From the NCBI GenBank assembly GCA_041918675.1, contig JAYRVF010000013.1, positions 62,001-126,000 of the forward strand: 64,000 nt of DNA, read 5' to 3'. Numbering within the stretch: the stretch's first letter is position 1; each line of letters begins with the position of its first letter. The notes below the pieces were generated by a model, which was given only the letters and a program-made list of their open reading frames with translations, was not told the origin of the DNA and ran no database searches. Positions 36,827-46,053 of this stretch are shown here, one piece after another. The position numbers and the translations under genes are program-made. This stretch comes from SCUB01 sp041918675 (GTDB lineage: Bacteria > Pseudomonadota > Alphaproteobacteria > Rhizobiales > Xanthobacteraceae).

Positions 36827-39532
36827 TCAGCCGACGCGGGCGACCGGCATCGGTTGGACGACCGGCTTCGGTTGGTCGACCGGCTTTTCGCGGCCGACGA
36901 TTTCGGCGTAGTGGATGATCGGCTCCGGCTTGCCGATCAGGAAGCCCTGCAACTGATCGCACCGCGCGTCGATGAGGAAGGCGCGCTGTTCCGCCGTCTC
37001 GACGCCTTCGGCGACGATCGGCACGTCGAGCCCGTGACCCAGATTGACGATGGCGCGGATGATCGCGCCCGATTGCGCGTTGCGGCCGATATGCTTGACG
37101 AAGGCGCGGTCGATCTTGATCTTGTCGAAGGGGAACGACTGCAGATAGGACAGCGAGGAATAGCCGGTGCCGAAGTCGTCCATCGAGATGCGCACGCCGA
37201 GCGCCTTGAGACGACGCAGCAACGCCACGCCGCGATCGAAGTCGCGGATCAGCACGCCCTCGGTGACCTCGAGTTCGAGGCGGCTCGGCGACAGGCCGGT
37301 CTCAAGCAGAATGGAATGAACCAGCCCGACCAGGTCGCCATGCATGAACTGCACCGGCGACAGGTTGACCGCGATCTGGGCCGCCTTCGGCCATGAACTC
37401 GCCTCGCGGCAGGCCTCGCGCAGAACCCACTCGCCCATCTCCATAATCAGCCCGCTCTCCTCGGCGATCGGAATGAACACGCCCGGGGAGACGAAGCCGC
37501 GCATCGGATGGTGCCAGCGCACCAGCGCCTCGAAGCCGACGACATCGCCGTCGTCGCCGGCGCGCACCAGCGGCTGATAATACAGCGAGAGCTGGCGGTT
37601 CTCGATCGCATGGGAGAGGTCGAGATGCAGGGCGCGGCGGTCGCGCGTCTGCTGGTCCATCTCCGGCTCGAAGACGCGCACCGATCCGCGGGCCTCGACC
37701 TTGGCGCGGTAGAGCGCGACGTCGGCGTTGGCCAGCAGCGAGGTCGGGTCGGTGCCATCGCGCGGATAGAGCGAGATGCCGCAAGTCAGGCCGACGCGCA
37801 GCTCCTTGCCGTCGATCTTGAACTCGTCGCGCATCGCCTGACAGATGCGCTCGGCCAGCGCGCGGCCGGATTCCGGCTGCGGGCCGTCGATGATGAGCCC
37901 GAATTCGTCGCCGCTCAGCCGCGCCACCACCGCGCCCTGCGAGGCGATCTGGATCGCGCGCGCCATCTCCGTGAGCAGCTTGTCGCCGAAGGCGTGGCCG
38001 AACACGTCGTTGATTTCCTTGAAGCGGTCGACGTCGACGGAGATGACCGCGAACTCGCTGCCGTCGCTCTGGCAGGCGTCGATCATCTGCGCCAGCGACT
38101 GGCTGAAGGCGGAGCGGTTCGGCAGGCGCGTCAGCGTGTCGTGATAGGCCATGTGAACGATCTTGGACTCGTTCTGCCGGCGCTCGGTGATGTCTTCCTG
38201 AGTGATGATGATGAATTCGGCGTCGCCCTTGTCGTCCATCACGGCGACGCGGCGGCCGGAAAACATGCGCATGCCGCGGGTGGGATGGCGAACCGGGTAG
38301 ACCCCGCTATAGACCTCGCCCTTGCAGCCGATCGCGGCGGCGTCGCGCTCCCTGAAGATTTTGGCGGCGTTGGGCGAGAAGAAATCGGCGATGGTCTTGC
38401 CGACGACATCGGCGGAGGGAATGCCGATGACGTCCTCGGTCTCGCGGTTGACGAGAATGAAGCGGTCGTCGCGAACCCGCTTGACGATGAGCGAGACGGG
38501 GATGTTGTTGACGACGCTTTCGAGGAAGTGCTTCGTCTCCCCGAGCTCCTTGGCGAGTTCCGTCCGCGCGGTGATGTCCTCGAACAAGGCGAGGATGAAT
38601 TCCGGCTGATTGTCCTGGTCGCGGATGATGACGCGCTTGTTGCAGACGGTGCGCACGCCCAGCGGAAACGGCAGCGACGCCTCGGCTCCGGCGGTGCCGT
38701 CGGGGGAAGCCAGCGCGATGTGATCGAGCTCGTCGGTCGCGGTCAGCGCCTCGTTGGCATAGATGTCGCTCGGCTTGGAGCCGATGATGCTCTCGCGCGA
38801 CGCGCCGATGAACGTCTCGAACGCGCGATTGACCAGGCGATAGGAGTTGTCCGAGGCGTTGCGCACGGCCACGCAGGTCGGGATATTGTCGATCACGGAT
38901 TGCAGGAAGGCGGTCGTCGCCGAGATTTCCTTCTGCAGCTTGCGCGATTCGGTGATGTCGTCATGGGTGGTGAGCCACCCGCCGTCGGGCAGCTTGCGAT
39001 AGTTGACCATGACCGATCGGCCGTCGCGAAGATCGAGCGCCTGGCGCGAGCGGCCGGTCTCCAGGCTTTCCTTCACGAAGCGCGAGGCGAAGGCATGGGG
39101 GTCGACATCGAGCGTGCCGTTGGCCTTGCGGATCGCGAGCAGCTCGGCGAGCGTGATGCCGCGCGGAACTTGATCGCGCGAAAGCCCGTAGAGGTCGAGG
39201 TAGCGATCGTTGCAATAGATCATTCGCCCGTCGACCCCGAACATGGTCAGGCCTTGCGACATGTTGTCGACGGCGGTCTTGAACAGCCGGAACTGCTTGC
39301 GCGACAGCGCGTGCGCCGTGCTCGCGGCCTTGTCCTTGATCAGCGCGAAGACCAGCGACAGCGTGATCACGATGGTGGTGACGAGAAACCCGAGATGTTC
39401 GACGACATAATGCGCGACCTCGTCCAGCATCCCATCTTCCTGGGCGAACGCCGGACCGATCGAAATGAGCGCGCCCGCCGCGGCAAGCGCGGTCGCGGCT
39501 ACAGGTAAACGATGCGTCAATGCACGCGGCAT
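36827..39532 (-). CDS. Membrane-anchored PAS-GGDEF-EAL protein (cyclic-di-GMP turnover)
   Basis: The 901-residue protein has an N-terminal signal-like segment (ATALAAAGALISIGPAFAQ) and a membrane helix near residues 45-65. Three PAS domains follow (about 85-190, 205-330, 335-450). The GGDEF domain (about 465-620) carries SGDEF in RLSGDEFGLI, with DVDRFKEINDVFGHAFGD intact. The EAL domain (about 640-885) has FEALVRWHHP, NLSPVQF, DDFGTGYSSLSYLQ and DKIKIDRAFV, so phosphodiesterase activity is likely. The Ser in place of the first Gly is a common variant that may reduce cyclase activity. It ends with a Pro/Val-rich tail. It faces the SDR gene tail to tail. Confidence 0.92.
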   Translation of the reverse strand: MPRALTHRLPVAATALAAAGALISIGPAFAQEDGMLDEVAHYVVEHLGFLVTTIVITLSLVFALIKDKAASTAHALSRKQFRLFKTAVDNMSQGLTMFGVDGRMIYCNDRYLDLYGLSRDQVPRGITLAELLAIRKANGTLDVDPHAFASRFVKESLETGRSRQALDLRDGRSVMVNYRKLPDGGWLTTHDDITESRKLQKEISATTAFLQSVIDNIPTCVAVRNASDNSYRLVNRAFETFIGASRESIIGSKPSDIYANEALTATDELDHIALASPDGTAGAEASLPFPLGVRTVCNKRVIIRDQDNQPEFILALFEDITARTELAKELGETKHFLESVVNNIPVSLIVKRVRDDRFILVNRETEDVIGIPSADVVGKTIADFFSPNAAKIFRERDAAAIGCKGEVYSGVYPVRHPTRGMRMFSGRRVAVMDDKGDAEFIIITQEDITERRQNESKIVHMAYHDTLTRLPNRSAFSQSLAQMIDACQSDGSEFAVISVDVDRFKEINDVFGHAFGDKLLTEMARAIQIASQGAVVARLSGDEFGLIIDGPQPESGRALAERICQAMRDEFKIDGKELRVGLTCGISLYPRDGTDPTSLLANADVALYRAKVEARGSVRVFEPEMDQQTRDRRALHLDLSHAIENRQLSLYYQPLVRAGDDGDVVGFEALVRWHHPMRGFVSPGVFIPIAEESGLIMEMGEWVLREACREASSWPKAAQIAVNLSPVQFMHGDLVGLVHSILLETGLSPSRLELEVTEGVLIRDFDRGVALLRRLKALGVRISMDDFGTGYSSLSYLQSFPFDKIKIDRAFVKHIGRNAQSGAIIRAIVNLGHGLDVPIVAEGVETAEQRAFLIDARCDQLQGFLIGKPEPIIHYAEIVGREKPVDQPKPVVQPMPVARVG

Positions 39533-39698
39533 TCGGATTGGACCGTGGCGAATTCAATGCCACACCTTGGGACAATGCCGGTTCCCGACAGGTAAACTTC
39601 GCTGACACGCCGGGCCGTGAGGTGGCCGCGCGACGCGAAACTTTGGCTCGATGCTTAACGGAAAGTGAAAAAACGGAAATTCCGTGACCTTGATATGG

Positions 39699-39851
39699 TT
39701 ACGATTTATCCGTGTCGTCGTCGGAGAGCATGCGCAGCGCCGCGCCGTCGACATCGTCGAACTGGCCGGTGCGCAGCGCCCAAATGAAGGCGACGAGCCC
39801 GATCATGCCGAGCCCGATCGCCAGCGGTACCAGGATGATCAGGACGTCCAA
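39699..39851 (-). CDS. ccoS: cbb3-type cytochrome oxidase assembly protein CcoS
   Basis: CcoS is a small membrane protein needed for heme/copper incorporation into the cbb3 oxidase. The 50-residue product reads MDVLIILVPLAIGLGMIGLV, then AFIWALRTGQFDDVDGAALR and a short acidic tail, which is the family pattern: one membrane helix followed by WALRTGQFDDVDG. It starts with TTG 39851, inside the last 13 bases of ccoI, so translation is probably coupled. It is last in the ccoG-H-I-S set. Confidence 0.9.
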   Translation of the reverse strand: MDVLIILVPLAIGLGMIGLVAFIWALRTGQFDDVDGAALRMLSDDDTDKS

Positions 39852-42082
39852 ACCGGAGTCTCCGTCGCCTCGGAAGCGCGCGTGGCGGGCGTGGCGGGCT
39901 GAGCGCGCCGCAGCCGCCGATGCAGCCGGAACGCGTTCGCGGTCACCAGGATCGACGAACCCGACATGGCCGCGGCCGCGATCAGCGGCGTGACGAAGCC
40001 GGCGATCGCGATCGGCACGGCGATGACATTATAGATGACCGCGAGCGACAGGTTCTGGCGCATCAGCGCGCGCGCGTGGCGGGCGACGACGATGGTATCG
40101 CGCACCGGCGCGAGCCTCTCGCCGAGGAAGACGGCGTCGGCATGGGCCTTGGATAGATCGGCGGCGTCGATGGGGGCGAGCGACACATGCGCGGTCGCGA
40201 GCGCCGGGGAATCGTTCAGTCCGTCGCCGACCATCAGAACCCGGCGGCCGGCGGCGCGAAGCTTTTCCAACAGCGCGACCTTTTCGGCCGGCTTGACCTC
40301 CGCCGTCCAGTCCTCGATGCCAAGCGCGCGCGCGATCGGCGCCACGGCCGAGGCCCGATCACCCGACACGATCATCAGCGCGAGGCCGAGGCCACGAAGC
40401 GCCTCGGCCACGGCAACGGCGTCGCTCCGCAGCAGTTGCCGGATCACCAGCACCGCGCCGCGCTCGCCATAAGTAACCGCGATCCGCGACGCGGACGCAT
40501 CGCTCTTGTCGTCGGCCGGCTCCGCGAGCCCGCAGAAGGTCGGACTGCCGAACCGCGCCTCCACGCCGTCGATCACGGCGCGCACGCCCAGGCCCGAATC
40601 CTCGACCGCGCCCGCCACCGGGCTTTCCTGGTGGTCGGCCCGCGCCACGACCGCGGCAAGCGGATGCGAACTCGATTTCGCCAGACGCACGGCGACGCGC
40701 AGAAGATCGGGCGCGACCGTGTCGGCGTTGACGATGCGCGGTTCGGGCAAGGTGAGCGTGCCGGTCTTGTCGAAGACGACGACGTCGGCTTCCGCGATCC
40801 GCTCGATGGCGTCGCCGACATTAAGGAACACGCCGCCGCGGAACAGCGCGCCGGCCGCGACCACCTGGACCACCGGCACCGCCAGCGCCAGAGCGCAGGG
40901 GCAGGTGATGATCAGGACCGAGATCGCGGTGACGATGGAATCGTGAAACGAGGCGCCGGCCAGCATCCAGCCGATCAGCGTCAGCAGCGCGGCGGTGTGG
41001 ACCACCGGCGCGTAATAGCCCGCCGCGCGGTCCGCCAGCCGCACGTAGCGCGATTTCGCGATCACCGCCTTTTCGAGCAGGCGCTCGATCTCGTCGATCA
41101 GCGTGCCCTCGCCCGCGGCCGTGACCTTCACGTCGAGCGCGCCGCCGTAATTCATGGTGCCGGCATAGACCGTCGCCGACGGCTCGACGGAGCGACGCAG
41201 GGTCTCGCCGGTGACGAAGCTCTCGTCGATCTGCGAGTTTCCGGCCAGAACGATACCGTCGGCGGGCACCCGTTCGCCCGGCCGCACCAGCACGCGATCG
41301 TCGGGCCGCAGCGTCCCGACGGGCGTGCGCACCACCGCGCCGGTTTCGGTCAGGCGGTTGGCGAACTCGACCTTCAACGCGGCGAGATTGCCCGCCACCG
41401 CGCGGGTGCGCTGGCGCATGGCGTGGTCGAAATAGCGGCCGCACAGCAGGAAGAAGAGCAGCATCACCGCGGAATCGAAATAGGCGTGCTCGGCGTGGTT
41501 GATCGTCTCGACGACCGAAAGCCCGAGCGCGAGAATGACGCCGAGCGAAATCGGCACGTCCATATTGACGCCGCCGCCGCGCAAGGCCTTCCACGCCGAG
41601 CGAAAGAAGGGCTGCCCGGAATAGGCGGCCGCCGGAATCGCGATCGCGGCCGAGAGCCAGTGGAAGAAATCGCGCTGCCATTCGGTGATGTCGCTCACAT
41701 TGCCGGCCCACACCGACACCGAAAGCAGCATGATGTTCATCGCGGCGAAGCCCGCTACCCCGACCGCGGTCAGCAGGTGCTTGGACTCGGCCGCGTCCGC
41801 CGCCTCGGTCAGGCGCGGCTGGAACGGCTGGGCCGGATAGCCGATACGGTCGAGCTCGTCGACGATCGTGACCGGACGCAGGCTGTTCTCGCGCCAGACG
41901 ACGTTGAGACGCCGGTTGGTGAAATTGACGCGGGCATCGACGATGCCGTCGAGCTTCTTCAGGCCCTGTTCGATGCGGCGAATGCACGCGCCGCAATGGA
42001 CGCCCTCGACCGCGAGTTCCATCGACACCGCGCCGTCGCCGGCCGGCCTGACGAACGAGTCGAGATCGCGGATTTCGGCCAT
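39839..42082 (-). CDS. ccoI: Copper-translocating P-type ATPase CcoI (FixI)
   Basis: CcoI delivers copper for the binuclear centre of the cbb3 oxidase. The 747-residue protein has an N-terminal heavy-metal-associated domain with GVHCGACIRRIEQGL, membrane segments including the metal-binding CPC in LIITCPCALALAVPVV, the phosphorylation site VFDKTGTLTLPEP, an actuator domain with DESFVTGETL, and the hinge VLMVGDGLNDSPALA. Order and length are normal for FixI. It lies 7 bases after ccoH and overlaps ccoS. It is probably expressed from the fnrN-controlled region under low oxygen. Confidence 0.96.
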   Translation of the reverse strand: MAEIRDLDSFVRPAGDGAVSMELAVEGVHCGACIRRIEQGLKKLDGIVDARVNFTNRRLNVVWRENSLRPVTIVDELDRIGYPAQPFQPRLTEAADAAESKHLLTAVGVAGFAAMNIMLLSVSVWAGNVSDITEWQRDFFHWLSAAIAIPAAAYSGQPFFRSAWKALRGGGVNMDVPISLGVILALGLSVVETINHAEHAYFDSAVMLLFFLLCGRYFDHAMRQRTRAVAGNLAALKVEFANRLTETGAVVRTPVGTLRPDDRVLVRPGERVPADGIVLAGNSQIDESFVTGETLRRSVEPSATVYAGTMNYGGALDVKVTAAGEGTLIDEIERLLEKAVIAKSRYVRLADRAAGYYAPVVHTAALLTLIGWMLAGASFHDSIVTAISVLIITCPCALALAVPVVQVVAAGALFRGGVFLNVGDAIERIAEADVVVFDKTGTLTLPEPRIVNADTVAPDLLRVAVRLAKSSSHPLAAVVARADHQESPVAGAVEDSGLGVRAVIDGVEARFGSPTFCGLAEPADDKSDASASRIAVTYGERGAVLVIRQLLRSDAVAVAEALRGLGLALMIVSGDRASAVAPIARALGIEDWTAEVKPAEKVALLEKLRAAGRRVLMVGDGLNDSPALATAHVSLAPIDAADLSKAHADAVFLGERLAPVRDTIVVARHARALMRQNLSLAVIYNVIAVPIAIAGFVTPLIAAAAMSGSSILVTANAFRLHRRLRRAQPATPATRASEATETPVWTS

Positions 42083-42089
42083 CGCCGCC

Positions 42090-42617
42090 TCAGTGCAGCG
42101 AAACGCGGTTGACCGAACGGAACATGCGCTGGTCGCCGCGATAGAGCTCGATCGCCAATTCGCGCTCGCCGGCGGACGCCTCGTAGGCGCCGCGGTAAAC
42201 GCCGGGAGAGACTTCCTCCATCGTCACCGCGATGTCGCGCCGGCGGTCGCTCGGATGAACGAGCTTGGCCCTTGCCGAAAGCCCGGCCTCCGGATTTTTC
42301 GACTTGTCGCGCACCTTGATCTCGATGGCGCGCGCCGCTTCCGTTCCCGTCAGGCTGGCGTCGACGGTCCAGGCGCGCTCGCGCTGGGCGGCGGCCAGGG
42401 CGATCTCGCCGTCATAGGCCAGCCCCGCGCGGTAGGCATTGTCGGTGGAGACGCCGCCGAACGTGCTCAAGGCGAAATAGGCGAGCCCGCCATTGACCGC
42501 GAAGATAATGCCGAAAAAGACGATCAGCGTGATCAGGACCGTGCGTCCGGTGATCGGACGCGGCTTCTTTTCGTCGGGTCGCGATTGAGCCATATCGACC
42601 ATGTGATCAGCGCGCAC
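42090..42617 (-). CDS. ccoH: FixH family protein CcoH
   Basis: FixH/CcoH is a single-span membrane protein that stabilises the assembling cbb3 oxidase. The product of about 170-175 residues has one helix, TVLITLIVFFGIIFAVNGGL, followed by STFGGVSTDNAYRAGLAYD, the conserved family segment, and a periplasmic beta domain. GTG 42617 lies close behind AGGAG; ATG 42602 or ATG 42593 are also possible starts. It lies between ccoG (9-base gap) and ccoI. Confidence 0.93.
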   Translation of the reverse strand: MRADHMVDMAQSRPDEKKPRPITGRTVLITLIVFFGIIFAVNGGLAYFALSTFGGVSTDNAYRAGLAYDGEIALAAAQRERAWTVDASLTGTEAARAIEIKVRDKSKNPEAGLSARAKLVHPSDRRRDIAVTMEEVSPGVYRGAYEASAGERELAIELYRGDQRMFRSVNRVSLH

Positions 42618-42626
42618 GCTCTCCTG

Positions 42627-44168
42627 TCAAGGTGCCCTGAAGGTATCCGCCGTCCGCGACACCTGTCCGGTCTTCGAATCGACGATCTGGAACGTGAGCG
42701 GCAGCGAGGCGCCCGGCTTCAACTCCTTGTAGCCGGTGACGAGGACGCGCACGTCGCGCGTCTGGTCGGGCCCGACCGAGATCACGGCGTCGCCGCCGCT
42801 GAACTGCTCGACGCCGACCACTTCGAGCTTGGCGCCCTCGATTCCCTCGGCCGTCAGCACGAAGTTTCGCGTTTCCCGCAGCTTGTTGAGCAGGTGGATA
42901 TTGTAGCCGTTCCTGATGCCGCCATCCTTGAGCTGGACGGCGATCGGGTTGCGGTCGTGAATCGCCTTCAGCCCCATGTCGTGGCGGGTGAGCAACGCAT
43001 AGAGCATGATGCCGCCGACCACCGCGATGATCGATGTATAGACAAGCGTTCGCGCGCGGATCACGTGCAGCCGGGTCGGCTCGTGATGCAGGCGCTGGTG
43101 GATGTTGACGTCGGTGTCATAGCCGACCAGACGGGTCGGCCGGCCGAGCTTCTTCATGGTCGCGTCGCAGGCGTCGATGCACAGACCGCACTGGATGCAT
43201 TCGAGCTGAAGGCCGTGACGGATGTCGATACCAACCGGGCAGACATAGACGCACTGGAAACAATCGACGCAATCGCCGGCGGGTTCGCCGCGCGCGCGCG
43301 CGCTGATCGCCTTCTTCGCCGACATGCGCGGCTCGCCGCGATCATACTTGTAGGTGACGTTGAGCGCGTGCTCATCGGTGAGCGCGGCCTGGATGCGGGG
43401 CCAGGGGCACATATAGATGCACACCTGCTCGCGCATGAAGCCGGCGAGAAAATACGTCGTGAAGGTGAGGACGCCCATGGCGGCGTAGGCGATGAAAGGC
43501 GCCTGGCCGGTCGCCAGTTGCTTCAACAGCGTCGGCGCGTCGTCGAAGTAGAGAACCCACGCCCCGCCGGTCCCGAGCGCGATCAAGAGCCAGACCACGT
43601 GCTTGACCGCCTTGCGCGCCGCGCCGACCGCCGTCACACCCTCCGACGCCGCGCGCATCTGCTCGCGGCGATCGCCCTCGATCAGTCGCTCGGCGGCGAA
43701 GAAAAGGTCGGTCCAGACCGTCTGCCAGCACAGATAGCCGCACCACACGCGGCCGGCGACGGCGTTCATCAGGAACAGCGTCATCGCCGCGATGATCAAG
43801 AGGCCGGTGAAGTAGTAGACTTCCTGCGGCCAGATTTCGATGAAGAAGAAATAAAACCGCCGCGCGGGGAAATCGACCAGCACCGCCTGGCTCGGCGCTC
43901 CCGGTCCGCGGTCCCAGCGCACGAACGGAAGCAGGTAATAGATGCCGAGCGTGATGACGAGGAGCGCCCATTTGACGCGCCGATAGGTGCCCTGGACGCT
44001 CTGCTGATAAACCTTGCGATGGCGCGAATAGAGCGGCGCGTTTTCAGCCGAATAGGGGGCCGGCTTCACGCCCACATCCTTGATGGCCTGATGGATGTCT
44101 TTCGCCTCATCCACCGCTGCATCATCCGTTTTCGTGGCGAGCGGCGACTTGGTCACGGAGGCGTTCAT
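42627..44168 (-). CDS. ccoG: Cytochrome oxidase accessory protein CcoG (FixG/RdxA)
   Basis: CcoG is a membrane iron-sulfur protein that helps supply copper in the reduced state to the cbb3 oxidase. The 513-residue protein has several membrane segments, the CGYLCWQTVWTD motif, and two ferredoxin-type cysteine clusters: CVDCFQCVYVCPVGIDIR and CIQCGLCIDACDATMKKL. A C-terminal immunoglobulin-like IG domain ends the protein. ATG 44168 gives the normal length. It starts about 90 bases after ccoP and is the first of the ccoGHIS genes. Confidence 0.96.
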   Translation of the reverse strand: MNASVTKSPLATKTDDAAVDEAKDIHQAIKDVGVKPAPYSAENAPLYSRHRKVYQQSVQGTYRRVKWALLVITLGIYYLLPFVRWDRGPGAPSQAVLVDFPARRFYFFFIEIWPQEVYYFTGLLIIAAMTLFLMNAVAGRVWCGYLCWQTVWTDLFFAAERLIEGDRREQMRAASEGVTAVGAARKAVKHVVWLLIALGTGGAWVLYFDDAPTLLKQLATGQAPFIAYAAMGVLTFTTYFLAGFMREQVCIYMCPWPRIQAALTDEHALNVTYKYDRGEPRMSAKKAISARARGEPAGDCVDCFQCVYVCPVGIDIRHGLQLECIQCGLCIDACDATMKKLGRPTRLVGYDTDVNIHQRLHHEPTRLHVIRARTLVYTSIIAVVGGIMLYALLTRHDMGLKAIHDRNPIAVQLKDGGIRNGYNIHLLNKLRETRNFVLTAEGIEGAKLEVVGVEQFSGGDAVISVGPDQTRDVRVLVTGYKELKPGASLPLTFQIVDSKTGQVSRTADTFRAP

Positions 44169-44255
44169 TTTTTCTTCTCCGAAATCTTCTTCTCCGAAAA
44201 GAGGCGCGCTCCCCCGCCAAGCGGGAAGAGCGCGCTAATGTCGCCGACGTCGTGC

Positions 44256-45137
44256 TTACTTTTCGCCCCCGCCAAAAGTATGCACATACACCGTCAGCGC
44301 CTTGATCGTCACATCGTCGAGGCGGCCCGCCCATGCCGGCATCACGCCGCCACGGCCGTTGGTCAATCCCTCGACGACGGTCGCCTTATCCGACCCATAG
44401 AGCCAGATCTTGTCGGTGAGATTGGGCGCGCCGAGTTCGCGGTTGCCCTTGCCGTCCTCACCATGACAGGAGGCGCAATTATCGTCGAACACCTTCTTTC
44501 CCGCCGCCGGATTGGCCCCGGCCTCGGCGGGCAGTCCCGACAGGCTGCGCGCGTAGTCGGAGACCACCGTGATCTCCTCCTTCTTGAGCATATTGTCGCG
44601 ACCGAAGGCCGGCATGTTGCCCAGGCGGCCCTTGTCGTCGCCGCCGCGGATGCCGTGGCGGATCGTCTGTTCAATGTCGGCGAGCTTGCCGCCCCACAGC
44701 CAGTCGTCGTCGTTGAGGTTCGGGTAGCCCCTGGCGCCGGCGCCGCCAGCGCCGTGGCAGGGCGCGCAATTCTCCGCGAAGATCGGCTTGGCCGCCGCGC
44801 GGGCGAAGGCGAGCATCTCCGGACTGCCGATGATCTGCTCCGGCGTCGCGGCCGCGAGCTTGGTCATCATGTCGCCGCGCTTGGCCTTGAGCGCCGCGAG
44901 GTCGTCGACCACGGCGGCGCGCGAACGCCAGTTGAACATCCCGCCGGTGTAGTCGGAAACCAGCGGCCAGGCCGGATAGACGATCCAGTAGAGGATCGAC
45001 CAGATGATGGTGGCGTAATAGATCCACAACCACCAGCGCGGCAACGGCGTGTTGAGTTCCTGCAAGCCGTCCCAGCTATGGCCGGTCGTGGTTTGACCCG
45101 TATGCGGATCAAGGGTGGGTTTTGAATCTTTGGACAC
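44256..45137 (-). CDS. ccoP: cbb3 oxidase subunit III, diheme cytochrome c (CcoP)
   Basis: CcoP carries electrons to the catalytic subunit. The 293-residue protein has a membrane anchor (WWLWIYYATIIWSILYWIVY) and two heme c sites, CAPCH and CASCH, with axial methionines likely in GNMPAFG and GVMPAWAG. GTG 45137 lies 10 bases after GAGAGG and 5 bases after the ccoQ stop; a TTG nine bases upstream would overlap ccoQ with almost no spacing to the ribosome site. Fourth gene of ccoNOQP. Confidence 0.96.
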   Translation of the reverse strand: MSKDSKPTLDPHTGQTTTGHSWDGLQELNTPLPRWWLWIYYATIIWSILYWIVYPAWPLVSDYTGGMFNWRSRAAVVDDLAALKAKRGDMMTKLAAATPEQIIGSPEMLAFARAAAKPIFAENCAPCHGAGGAGARGYPNLNDDDWLWGGKLADIEQTIRHGIRGGDDKGRLGNMPAFGRDNMLKKEEITVVSDYARSLSGLPAEAGANPAAGKKVFDDNCASCHGEDGKGNRELGAPNLTDKIWLYGSDKATVVEGLTNGRGGVMPAWAGRLDDVTIKALTVYVHTFGGGEK

Positions 45138-45142
45138 GGCGG

Positions 45143-45295
45143 TCAATCCTCTCTCAGCGGCATGCGCGCGGCTTCATCGAACACCGACTGGCGCGAGGGC
45201 CAGAGCGCGTAAGCCAGCGCGGCCAGAAATAACGCGACGAAGTAGACGAGGCCCCACGTCTGGGCGAAGGAAGCGACGGACTGATAGGTCTCCAT
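45143..45295 (-). CDS. ccoQ: cbb3 oxidase subunit CcoQ (FixQ)
   Basis: CcoQ is a small membrane subunit that stabilises the cbb3 complex. The 50-residue product reads METYQSVASFAQTWGLVYFV followed by ALFLAALAYALWPSRQSVFD, with the conserved LWP-x5-F-x-EAA ending. ATG 45295 follows GGAGG. It lies between ccoO (13-base gap) and ccoP. Confidence 0.93.
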   Translation of the reverse strand: METYQSVASFAQTWGLVYFVALFLAALAYALWPSRQSVFDEAARMPLRED

Positions 45296-45308
45296 CTTTT
45301 CCTCCACC

Positions 45309-46043
45309 TCAACGCAGATTGGCTTTGTCGTCGTAGAGCTTGAAGTCGACCAGGGTGCCGATCACCTGCAGATAGGCGATCAGCGCGTCGGCTTCGGTGA
45401 TCTTCGCCGGATTGCTGTCGAAGTCGCGAGCATTGACCTTGGGGTAACGCTTCGCGAGGTCGGCGGCACCCGGATCGTCGGTTGTCGCCTGCACCTTAAC
45501 GTCCGCCGCGGCCTTGGCGATCATGTCGGGCGTGTAGGGCACGCCGACCATCGTCTGGATCTTCATGTCCTCGGCGATACGCGCGAAGTCGAGCTCGGTC
45601 TTCGCCAGCCACGGATAGGCCGGCATCACCGATCCCGGAACGACGGCCTGCGGCCGGTTCAGGTGGTCGCGATGCCAGTCATCCGAGTACTTGCCGCCGA
45701 CGCGGGCGAGATCGGGTCCCGTCCGCTTCGATCCCCACTGGAACGGATGGTCGTACATCGACTCCGCCGCCAGCGAGTAGTGCCCGTAGCGCTCCACCTC
45801 GTCGCGCAGCGGGCGCACCATCTGCGAGTGGCAGTTGTAGCAGCCCTCGCGGACGTAGATGTTGCGGCCCGCGAGCTCGAGAGGCGTATACGGGCGCATG
45901 CCCTCGACCTTCTCGATCGTGCTCTTGAGGTAGAACAACGGCACGATTTCCACGATCGCTCCGACCAGGATCACGATAATGATCGCGATCGAGAGGATGA
46001 TCGAGTTCTTCTCAAAGATTGCGTGTTTTTCCCACGTAGACAT
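45309..46043 (-). CDS. ccoO: cbb3 oxidase subunit II, monoheme cytochrome c (CcoO)
   Basis: The 244-residue product starts MSTWEKHAIFEKNSIIL, has one membrane helix and the heme c motif in EGCYNCHSQMVRPLRDEVER, exactly as in FixO. TGPDLARVGGKYSDDWH and VMPAYPWLAK (axial Met) follow. ATG 46043 was chosen over an in-frame extension of 13 residues that overlaps ccoN. Ten-base gap to ccoN; second gene of the oxidase operon. Confidence 0.97.
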   Translation of the reverse strand: MSTWEKHAIFEKNSIILSIAIIIVILVGAIVEIVPLFYLKSTIEKVEGMRPYTPLELAGRNIYVREGCYNCHSQMVRPLRDEVERYGHYSLAAESMYDHPFQWGSKRTGPDLARVGGKYSDDWHRDHLNRPQAVVPGSVMPAYPWLAKTELDFARIAEDMKIQTMVGVPYTPDMIAKAAADVKVQATTDDPGAADLAKRYPKVNARDFDSNPAKITEADALIAYLQVIGTLVDFKLYDDKANLR

Positions 46044-46053
46044 GGTCGTGCCC

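Noticed and set aside
37508..39508. Open frame of 666 codons antisense to the GGDEF-EAL gene
   Set aside because: Composition rich in Asp/Val/Ala/Arg without motifs; the minus-strand gene is unambiguous.
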